Below, in pieces: positions 55,670-64,000 of a stretch of DNA of 64,000 nucleotides. Every line of letters starts with the position of its first letter. The first letter of the stretch is position 1. Origin of the DNA: Anisus vortex (lineage: Eukaryota > Mollusca > Gastropoda > Planorbidae); assembly GCA_949126835.1 (NCBI GenBank), contig OX421499.1:29240490-29304489 (forward strand), given 5' to 3'. A program made the position numbers and the translations under genes. The notes under the pieces were generated by a model, which ran no database searches, was not told the origin of the DNA, and was given only the letters and a program-made list of their open reading frames with translations.

Positions 55670-58032
55670 GCCTCTATCACATTTGACAACAAGAACGCAG
55701 AAGCAGCATGGACTACACTTCGCGACACGGTACATAGCACAGCCACTGAGTGTCTCGGACCCTCTACCAGGAAACACAAGGACTGGTTTGACGAAAACAA
55801 TGCAGCGATTCAACTTCTACTTGAGCAAAGACGTAAAGCACACAAGGCACTTCTTGATGACCTTATGTCAACAGCAAAGAAAACCGCCCTGGGAAACATC
55901 AGCAGAATCATTCAGAAGCAACTGCGACAAATGCGGGACTCTTGGCTATGTGCGAAAGCTGACGAAATTCAGGGCTATGCAGACACAAAAGACATGAAGA
56001 ACTTTTACAGGGGTCTAAGAGAAATGTGTGGCCCTGTCACCTCAGGCTCATCTCCGCTCCTTGATGCAGAAGGCTCCACGCTTATCACTGACAAGGAGAA
56101 AATCTTAGAAAGGTGGGCGGAGCACTTCAGGAATGTATTAAACACACCCTCTTTTGTGGGCCACGAAGCCATCGAAAGATTAACACAAGTCCCGGTAAAC
56201 AACACACTGGAAGCTGTCCCAAATATGAATGAGCTAATGGCAGCCATCCGACAAATGTCAAATGGGAAAGCCCCTGGCCCCGATATGATTCCTGCTGAGA
56301 TCTATAAAGAGGGTGGTCCTGTGCTGTCAGGTAAACTGCTTTGCCTACTTCAGACCATATGGGAGACAGAAACGGTACCACAGAACCTCAAAGATGCTTC
56401 CATAATTCACCTCTACAAACGCAAAGGAAACCGACAGGCCTGTGACAACCACCGCGGAATCTCACTGTTGTCCATTGCTGGCAAGATCCTGGCTAGAATT
56501 CTACTTAACCGCTTAAATGTACATCTGGAGCAAGGTCTACTACCAGAAAGCCAGTGTGGCATCCGCAAGGAGCGCGGCACGATCGACATGGTATTCGCAG
56601 CTAGACAGCTCCAAGAGAAGTGCCAAGAGCAGAACTTAGACCTGTATTCAATTTTTATCGATCTGACCAAGGCCTTTGACTCAGTCAGCAGAGATGGCCT
56701 ATGGAAAATCATGGCAAAGTTCGGCTGCCCAAGAAAGTTCATAGCTATTATGGTAAGGCAGTTTCATGACGGTATGCAGGCTCGTGTCCAGGACAATGGA
56801 GAGATGTCTGAACCCTTCCCAGTGACAAATGGCGTCAAGCAGGGATGCGTTCTGGCTCCAACACTGTTCAGTCTAATGTTCACAGCCATGCTCAGTGATG
56901 CATTTAGGGATGGACCTGAGGGTGTAGACATTAGGTACCGCACTGATGGCGGGCTGTTCAACCTTAGGAGACTCAAAGCAAAAACAAAGGTCAGGTCTGA
57001 CACCATTCATGACTTACTATTTGCTGACGACTGCGCTCTCAATGCCGGCTCTGAAGCTGATCTGAAACACAGTGTTGAAAAATTTTCCAGTGCATGCTCA
57101 AACTTTGGACTTACCATCAGCACTAAGAAGACAGAAGTCATGTACCAACCAGCCCCCGGAAAGCCCTACGTCGAGCCAAACATCAGTATCAATGGTGAAA
57201 AAATCAACACAGTAAACCGCTTTACGTACCTTGGTAGTACACTGTCTCAGGGTGTTGTCATTGATGATGAAGTAAACCTCCGTATCTCAAAAGCCAGTGC
57301 AACCTTTGGAAGTCTGTACAAAAATGTTTGGAACAGAAGGGGCATTAGCACCCAAACCAAAATAAAAGTCTACAGAGCAGTCGTGCTCCCTACTTTACTA
57401 TATGCATGTGAGACTTGGACTGTTTATCAACGACATGCTAAGCTCCTAAATCACTTCCACACAAAAAGCCTGAGAAAAATCCTAAATATCAAATGGCAGG
57501 ACAAAATTCCAGACTTTGAGGTACTCGCCAGGGCAGGACTCCCAAGCATCCACACAAGTCTGATGCAGTCTCAACTTCGCTGGGCTGGGCATGTTATACG
57601 CATGCCTGACTGCCGTCTTCCAAAGAGGCTCTTCTATGGCGAGCTAAAAAACGGTCAGCGAGCTCGCGGAGGTCCAAAAAAGCGATATAAAGACACCCTC
57701 AAGGCATCACTCAAAGCGTTCTCCATTAAAGAGGACTCCTGGGAGGTGACAGCCAAAGACCGTGCCTCATGGCGCTCAGCGGTCCATGAAGGAGCAGCTC
57801 TTTGCGAAGAGCAAAAACAGAGAGCAGCTGAGTCCAAGAGACAAGCCAGGAAAGATCGTGCCCTAGAGCCCATTGTCGACGCTCTGACCTTCCCCTGTAC
57901 GGTTTGCAGTCGTACCTTCCGCGCAAGGATAGGCCTCTTTAGCCACATGAAAACCCACCGCATAGCCACACCCCATACTTCATAGGACGACAAAAATGGT
58001 CATCGTCGATCACGTCGGACGAACAAGAACAA
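55670..58032 (+). mobile_element. Non-LTR retrotransposon, 5'-truncated, 771-codon RT frame with C-terminal C2H2 finger
   Basis: The frame is open from 55670 to TAG at 57983-57985, and the first ATG is at 55865. The N-terminus retains the linker after the lost endonuclease (KHKDWFDENNAAIQLLLEQR). RT motifs in order: MSNGKAPGPDMIPAEIYKEG, DASIIHLYKRKGNRQACDNH, LYSIFIDLTKAFDSVSRDGL, TNGVKQGCVLAPTLFSLMF, IHDLLFADDCALNAGS (FADD), NRFTYLGSTLSQG, LLYACETWTVYQRHAKLLNH and LRWAGHVIRMPDCRLPKRLF. The C-terminus holds one C2H2 finger, FPCTVCSRTFRARIGLFSHM with KTHR. A short 3' UTR ends GAACAAGAACAACAACAAC. It sits inside the satellite; AGTATACATT on both sides may be a target duplication but is also the satellite unit. 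The endonuclease is missing, so it cannot be autonomous. Confidence 0.9.
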
Positions 58033-58465
58033 CAACAACAGTATACATTAAATTAGTCTCATTCACTGTAGTATACATTACATTAGTCTCATTCACTGTA
58101 GTATACATTACATTAGTCTCATTCACTGTAGTATACATTACATTAGTCTCATTCACTGTAGTATACATTACATTAGTCTCACTCACTGTAGTATACATTA
58201 CATTAGTCTCATTCACTGTAGTATACATTAACTGAGTCTCATACACTGTAGTATACATTACATTAGTCTCAATTACTGTAGTATACATTACATTAGTCTC
58301 ATTCACTTTTGTATACATTAGTCGCATTCACTGTAGTATACATTACATTATTCTCACTCAATGTAGTATACATTAACTTAGCCTCATACACTGTAGTATA
58401 CATTACTTTAGACTCATTTACTATAGTATATATTACATTATTCTCATTCACTGTAGTAGCCTACT
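58033..58465 (+). repeat. 30-bp satellite array, right block
   Basis: About 14 units in the same orientation continue the left block beyond the LINE. Units toward the right edge are more diverged (TTAACTTAGCCTCATACACT and others), as usual at array edges. Confidence 0.95.
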
Positions 58466-58589
58466 TCATTGGAGGTTTGAACCCCGCGGGTCAAGTTAAG
58501 CCGCCTATGCCCTACTGAAATAGGTCCCTATCGAATAACACCCAGTTCGAAAATGGGGGCGATCGTTGACTGTTCCTTTCCGTTTAGCT

Positions 58590-58752
58590 TCCACCACGGG
58601 TCAGCTCGATTGGTGCGTCTTAGTTGCTGCCACACACTCCAGAGCTGGGGGGAATACCTAAAGACCGCCTCCAGTCTAACCTGGGTTTCGAACCCAATGT
58701 CTGGAATGAAAATTTCGAGCGCGCTGCTGCTTAGGCCACCGTGTCCAATTGC
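58590..58752 (-). repeat. tRNA-derived SINE (minus strand)
   Basis: On the minus strand, GGTGGCCTAAGCAGCAGCGC acts as A-box region and GGGTTCGAAACCCAGG (58695-58680) is a near-perfect B box. The order and spacing fit a tRNA head followed by an unrelated body. It differs from the family at 447 and 15438. Confidence 0.7.
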
Positions 58753-59009
58753 ATTTGTTTGTTTGTAAAAACGCACACACAAATAATACCTTCGTGAACT
58801 TGTTCAATTAACAGTTTCAGTCATAATCAAAAAAGGCCGATTGCATAATACCCATCTTCAGTTAGTGTGGCTAACTGTCAGCGCTGTAAGATGTAAGCTA
58901 AATGGCTTGGTGTCAATTGGTGTGCCAAAGCGATTGCCTGCCCCTATTCTCTACTAAACGTTGTATTGATCAATCTGTGGGGTTAGCACCTGAACATAAC
59001 ATTCACACA

Positions 59010-59445
59010 CTCGCTATTTTTCTCGTTTTTTCCCCTTCCACTTTGTCTTGCTCTCTCTTTCCCCCCCCCCCTCTTGTTTCTTTAAAGTGCCAAGAAAATA
59101 AGTCTCTCTTTCTCTCTCTCTCTCTTTCGTCTTACTTTTTTCGTCAATGTCAATTAAAAAGCAATCTCTCAATTTCTTCAACTCTCTTATCTGTTTGTAC
59201 CTCTGTATCACTGCATCCTTCTATCTTACTCTCTCTCTCTCTCTAATTATCTCTTTCTCTTTCACCATCTCTCTCTCTTTTTATTGCCCATAAAAAAGAA
59301 GTCAATTTCTCTTTATATGATCGTCTTTCTCTCTTTCTCTGACTCACCCACCCCTCCCCTCCATTATCAGCTCTCTCTTTCTCTCACTGAATGGCCCATT
59401 CAGTGATTTGCTCACTCTCTCACTCTTTGTCTCGATTGTTTTCAG
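59010..59445. repeat. Pyrimidine-rich low-complexity tract
   Basis: TC/TTTC microsatellite runs (TCTCTCTCTCTCTTT and others) and a C10 run spread over about 430 bases. Open frames across it are artefacts. The rest of 58760-60060 shows no gene. Confidence 0.85.
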
Positions 59446-60087
59446 AACCTTGACTACCGACTTCACTGAGATATACGCTATGTTTTAAAGACTGAAAACT
59501 GAAAACTTTGCTTTATTTTCTATTGAGTAGACTTGTCTAATCTATCTATGGTATATATTCCCGTTATTTTAAAGAAAATATTTATTATGTATGTAAAACA
59601 ACGAAAAATTTCTATTTGCTTAGGGCCTAAAAAAGGCTGTATAAATTAAAGGGCGTTTTTTTTTTGTTTTTTACAACCCTTTTTTTTATTTAAGTAGAAT
59701 CTGTGGCTGGCATTGTGTTAGATTGCTCAGTCTGGCGCCTTTGTGTTGAATCCTATTACATCGGTGCCAAGAATTATAAAAGCCTCCTATTCCTTCTCCC
59801 ACAGTCAACAACAGCCCACCAAATTTATAATCGATTTTTTTTGACAATGAAGCTAATGAGTTTGCATTGTAAGATGTATCGACCCCATGTCAAGAGAAGT
59901 AATACAACGATCAAAAGTCGAAGTAGAGTTCGATCTATAGCTATATCGCTTCTCTTCAATAATTTGTCCATTCATTCTATCGTTTTCTTGTTTGTTTGTT
60001 GTTATTCTTCTCATATGTGTTTTTCTTTTACAAAGTATTGTATGAAAATACAATTAAAACTTTTGTTGTTTTTGTGTGTGTGTGCAG

Positions 60088-60194
60088 GCGAAGAGTGTGT
60101 CGCGTGGGACAACCGAGCACAGTTCGTCTTGTCTCTGATTGGCTACGCTGTCGGACTCGGGAACGTTTGGAGATTTCCGTATTTGACGCAAAAG
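60088..60194 (+). pseudogene. SLC6-family transporter exon (TM1 region), truncated by a LINE
   Basis: After an acceptor with a long GT-rich tract (TGTGTGTGCAG, AG at 60086-60087) the frame reads [20 protein letters not shown] and [15 protein letters not shown]. This is the first transmembrane helix of sodium- and chloride-dependent neurotransmitter/amino-acid transporters ([14 protein letters not shown]), with the AWDN-AQF form of the amino-acid-transporter branch. In the family NGGG follows directly; here CR1/L2-like coding sequence begins instead. There is no good donor at the break. Either the exon is cut by the insertion, or it is a stray duplicate. No other SLC6 exon lies in the remaining 3.8 kb. 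Confidence 0.85.
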
Positions 60195-60800
60195 TGCAGA
60201 ACACCGCCGCGCGCATTGTTTCGGGGGTGAGGAGACAAGATCATATCTCCCCTATACTAAGGGATCTCCACTGGCTCCCGTTGATAAAGCGAATAGAGCA
60301 CAAACTTATGTCCATTACGTACGGATGCATAAAGGGCATCTCTCCTTCCTATCTTCGAGAACTTATATCAAGGCATGAGCTATCTAGGGAACTGCGCTCT
60401 TCAACACAGTCACTCCTCAAATCTCCCATTTTGGATGGACACAAAAAGAAGTACCTAGGAGTGCGCTCCTTTCAATCAGTTGCGCCTTCTTTATGGAACA
60501 TTTTATCTCAGACACTGAGAGAGTCTGGGACAAGAGAATCTTTTAAAAAGAACACGACGTGCAAACCTCCAACCGTGGTTCGCGATCCATTCCAACCCGA
60601 GATCGCCAACCCAAGTTCGGCAGGTTAATACGGAGAACGGTTCGGGTAGGATCGAGGATCTGGTTTGCGAACCTAGGGTTCGGCCCGGTTAAGAAAGGCC
60701 TTAATACATCTGCCATTGCAAGTCACACCGAGAGCGCACTGAGCATGCTAATTTAATAGCATGGATAGAAGCGCTATTTGGAGTGCCCATTCTTATCTTC
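60190..60800 (+). pseudogene. CR1/L2-like LINE, 3' fragment
   Basis: In another frame than the SLC6 exon, the fragment encodes [60 protein letters not shown] and YLGVRSFQSVAPSLWNILSQ, then ESGTRESFKK, the RT C-terminus of CR1/L2-group elements. A GC-richer 3' UTR (60560-60780) follows, ending in CTTATCTTCTTATCTTAG. Confidence 0.85.
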
Positions 60801-60939
60801 TTATCTTAGTTATGTTCCATTTGTAACAACGAAAATGCATCCCGCATATGATGCATATATCCGATATATACACTACGATTCATAACAGTAGCAATAATAC
60901 AGGTGTAAGGTACGTGGCAACGAAAACAAATTATATGCT

Positions 60940-61015
60940 TAGTTGGGGGTCGCCATAGCGTGAGAAGTTGTAGGCCTATTAATGGGTCGCGGCATTAAAA
61001 GGGTTGGGAACCACT
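60940..61015. repeat. hAT end fragment
   Basis: AAAGGGTTGGGAACCACTG near 60996 is the inverted form of CAGTGGTTCCCAACC, the classic hAT terminal repeat. The partner end was not found. Confidence 0.5.
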
Positions 61016-61334
61016 GATTTAGAGTAGGCCTATAGACCTAAGACCTATGGTGAATATGTTGCCAATATTAAATCTGTTTATATATATATAAGCTTATTAA
61101 TAGAAGATGGCGCGGGCCATAAATCATTCAATAATCTTGGTTCAAATAAGCTTACACCCCGCCCTCCACACATTTTCAATCCACTGATGACCATGTAAGG
61201 AAATTATTAATTGTTGTTACTGTCAATTATTACAGTAGTCAATAATAATATATATTAATAGATATATTTTTTTCTAAAAAACAATAAGCTTAGTACAATT
61301 GTAGGCTATTACAAGAGGCTGGGAAATTCCAATG

Positions 61335-64000
61335 TAGGAAAGGTTGCCAGACGTCCGGCAAAAGGAGGACATGTCCGCCTTTTTAGCCCTGTGTCTTCCG
61401 TCCGGCAGGCAAAGCTCAAAACCCTTAAAATGTCCGGCTTTTGTACGCTAAAAGTTTTTAAAACCCTTAGTGTACTTTTTATGTTATTATTTACCGTCAG
61501 TAAGTGAATGGGTCGCGTAAAGCAAAATACCGCAGTATTTAGCAGGAAATGCAATGAATTAGATTGTGTTATTTAATGTGTTGCTATGTTAATTGCCCGC
61601 CGAACTTCTTTCCACATCTCAACTCCCCTTTGCACATATACTCTCAAATGTCACAGCTTTATTGTTGTAAGAGGTAGCCGGGGATAGAATCTACGCTAGT
61701 GACTCACAATAATATTACGAGTCTAAACAAACAGTTAAATAATGCAAGTTTTAGGGTGAAGGTGAAGATCCTATTTAAAGAACTCTTCAGCCGCATCAGG
61801 AAACTTTTGTCCTAGTTTACAATTCGGAAAGTTCAATTGATTAAGAAGGTGAAAAAAACACAAAGCATTCAGTAGTTTATTCAATTTCCTTGTAACTTTG
61901 TGCCGTTTTTTTTTAATGGAAATGGCTTCTACAAAGAGAAATGGAAATTTTCTAGTACTATGAAAAGTAAGTTTCCATGTTTTGTTGAAGGACGCAACGA
62001 AAATGAGGCGAAGTGTACGATTTGCGATAGTTACTTGTCTGTTGCTAACAAAGGAGCTACAGACTTGGAGCGCCATGTTGACAGTGAGAAGCATAGAAAC
62101 CTAATCAAAGTGTCAGCGGCATCGAACAAATTGACCACTTTTTTTCAGCATAAGTTCTCAAAGGTTGCACAGAAAACTCATGCGGCTGAAGCAACTTTGG
62201 CATTTCATAGTCTGTCATCATCAGTCTTACAACTCGATGACTTGCACAGCTGGTTTGATGCACACATTTTTTGACGATTCGGACATCGCTAAAAATATTG
62301 CCTGTGCAAAAACAAAAACTGAGGCGATAATAAACCAGGTCATCGCCCCCCACAACGTTGATGAACTAGTGAAATCGTTAGGTGGCATTTCATGTTTCGG
62401 TATTTCAACAGATGCTAGCAATCATGGTTCGAAGAAAAATTTTCCGATCGTTGTGCAATACTTTGACTGGAAGGCAGGTGGAATACAAACTAAGATTCTT
62501 GAGTTAGACATTACACCAAATGAAACTTCAGAAACTATATCAAAATATATTTTAAGAACACTCCAAAGATATGATTTGTCCTCAAAATGTTTGGCCTTTG
62601 CTGGAGATAATGCTAATGTAAATTTTGGAGGCATTAACAGAAAAGAAGGTAGAAATGTGTTCTACCATTTGAAAGAAGCCTTGAGCAAGCCATTAGTAGG
62701 CGTTGGGTGTCCCGCTCACGTTCTGCACAACTGCATCCAACATGGCGCAGATTTAATGCAGATTGACGTTGAAACTGTTGTCATGGAGATATTTAATTAC
62801 TTTTCCATCTACACTGTTAGAACTGAAACTTTAAAATAATTTTGTGACTATGTCGACATTAGCTATCAGCAGCTACTCTATCACTCTAAAACTAGATGGC
62901 TCAGTTTGTTTCCAGCCATTGAGAGACTGTTGAGTCTGTTTACTGCTTTGAAAGAATATTTTCTTTCTGTAAATCAGCCGCCTGCTATGATAGAACATTT
63001 GTTTAAGAATGATATTTCAGAATTCTACCTTTGGTTTCTTCATTCCTTGATGTCTGTCTTTCAAGTCAAAATTGCGGCCATTGAAAGAGAAGAAACATCT
63101 GTGCTAGTAGTTATGAACCTTCTTAACTCAACCTTAGAAGTTTTAAAAGGCAGACTAAAGGAGTCATTTATTTCACTGAAAGTCAGGGAGATACCGAAAA
63201 ACCTTAGAAAGTGGTCGAGAAAAAGAGTGTAATAATTTCATGGCAGAGGTTAGGTTGGTGTATGAAGTATGCATTAGCTACTTAGAAAAGTGGTTGCAAC
63301 CTTTTTGTGAATTTGATTGCTTTAGTTGGATGTATTTAAATAAAATCAAAGACAGTACCTTTGATGACCTTTTGGCATGTATATTGTATTTCAAGGAGAA
63401 GGCTATTATAGTGGATGATGTGAAATTGTTTGACCAATATTGCAATCTCAAATCATTTGTACAAGGGAAGGATGAACAATTTTTTCAAAGACTCTTGCAT
63501 GAGCAATGGAGTTTGTTTTTTCAAAGTTGCCCGAATTCAAGCTGCTTTTCCGAGTTGCTAAAAATGTGTGAACTTTTTTTCTGTATCCCTGGACACAATG
63601 GAAATGTGGAAAGAGTGTTCTCATTGATAAACGCTCAATGGACAAGGGAAAGAAACAGACTTTCAGTTAACTATGAATACAATTTGAAACATCTTACTTG
63701 TGAACAGTTTTATACATTTGTGCTAGCTAACGAGGATCTTGTGCAAAAAGTGGGCTCGTCAGAGAAATATGTTGTGTAATTAAAAAGATGATAACTGTAG
63801 AATTGACTGTTTAATTTTCGAATAATATAGTATTGTTATATTTTGAAAAAAAATCTCAATTGAATTTATATTTTATTTTATTTTTTACACAACTTTTCTT
63901 GGTTAATTTTACAAATAAATAATTATTGGCAACCATTGTTACTCATTGTAGTAAAATTGTACTGATTGCTGGTTAAATCTGCATTCAATTGAAACAATTA
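61335..64000 (+). pseudogene. hAT transposon with BED-finger transposase, decayed, runs to the window edge
   Basis: The left non-coding part (AGGTTGCCAGACGTCCGGCA onward) precedes the transposase. Residues from 61900 include a BED-type finger (CTICDSYLSVANKGATDLER with HVDSEKHR). A frame change near 62260 leads to FGISTDASNHGSKKNFPIVV, CLAFAGDNANVNFGG and VGVGCPAHVLHNCIQHGADL (RNase H-like catalytic core). An in-frame TAA at 62837 follows, then KTRWLSLFPAIERLLSLFTA, a TAA at 63230, and in a third frame FFCIPGHNGNVERVFSLINA (hATC) to 63779. It has at least two frame changes and two stops, so it is dead. Its deleted relative is at 945-3610. Similarity to that copy reaches the last base of the window, so the right end is beyond it. 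Confidence 0.85.

Noticed and set aside
54584..55800. Long open frames in the satellite encoding decapeptide repeats (MYTTVNETNV-type on minus, SIHYISLIHC-type on plus)
   Set aside because: The 30-base unit is divisible by three and has no stop in several frames, so any array of it is open on both strands. There is no start context, splice site or non-repetitive flank, and the plus and minus frames are equally open.
57655..57993. Minus-strand frames opposite the LINE at 55670-58032
   Set aside because: They are antisense shadows of a well supported reverse transcriptase.
59703..60090. Upstream coding part of the SLC6 exon as one continuous frame
   Set aside because: The open frame extends left of 60088, but the sequence there is low in complexity and AT-rich with a GT-rich acceptor tract directly before the conserved segment, so it is intron.

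Overview
The window reads as AT-rich animal nuclear DNA. Its genes are split by GT-AG introns, polyadenylation signals follow them, and every repeat class is eukaryotic. A multi-exon GH16 beta-1,3-glucanase / beta-glucan-recognition gene with an invertebrate-type architecture, an SLC6 transporter exon, and a repeat set mixing RTE, CR1/L2-like and Jockey-like LINEs with hAT elements and tRNA-derived SINEs suggest a mollusc, probably a gastropod. The species is an inference from gene and repeat style only. || Host genes. (1) A 13-finger C2H2 zinc-finger gene lies at 4112-5975 (+), with one frame break in a seven-A run. (2) A GH16 gene lies at 14956-7713 (-); I could reconstruct it as 12 exons whose splice phases all agree. 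It keeps the E-x-D-x-x-E catalytic motif, but exon 7 carries an 11-bp tandem duplication that breaks the frame and has no obvious AG acceptor. One exon of this gene (exon 3) recurs as an inverted orphan copy at 19944-20072. (3) The last three exons of an unrecognised small membrane protein with a proline-rich tail lie at 21880-25568 (+). (4) One exon encoding the TM1 region of an SLC6 neurotransmitter/amino-acid transporter lies at 60088-60194 (+) and is cut at once by a LINE fragment. || Layout. 0-3.6 kb: a SINE, then an internally deleted hAT copy split by an RTE element with a 10-bp target duplication. 4-6.2 kb: zinc-finger gene. 7.7-15 kb: GH16 gene. 15-21.8 kb: SINEs, LINE scraps, the inverted GH16 exon. 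21.9-27.1 kb: membrane-protein gene with LINEs in its introns and a 14-copy 32-bp minisatellite behind it. 27.4-36.4 kb: LINE remnants, a nearly intact Jockey-like reverse transcriptase, an RNase H remnant and a Gypsy-type RT/RNase H fragment. 39.9-43.3 kb: a foldback element. 44.6-45.5 kb: a decayed hAT transposase. 45.7-51.0 kb: a very large imperfect palindrome. 51.8-52.7 kb: a cluster of tiny palindromic MITEs. 54.3-58.5 kb: a 30-bp satellite array invaded by a hAT MITE and by a LINE with a 771-codon open frame. 60-64 kb: the broken SLC6 exon, then a decayed full-length hAT element whose deleted relative is at the other end of the window. || The most interesting signals are structural: two foldback/palindromic structures whose termini recur elsewhere in the window, nested insertions that can be dated relative to each other, a satellite with a higher-order repeat, and a strong excess of the palindromic octamer TAGGCCTA. 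I found no sign of a bacterial-type system, and no CRISPR array, canonical tRNA or rRNA gene.
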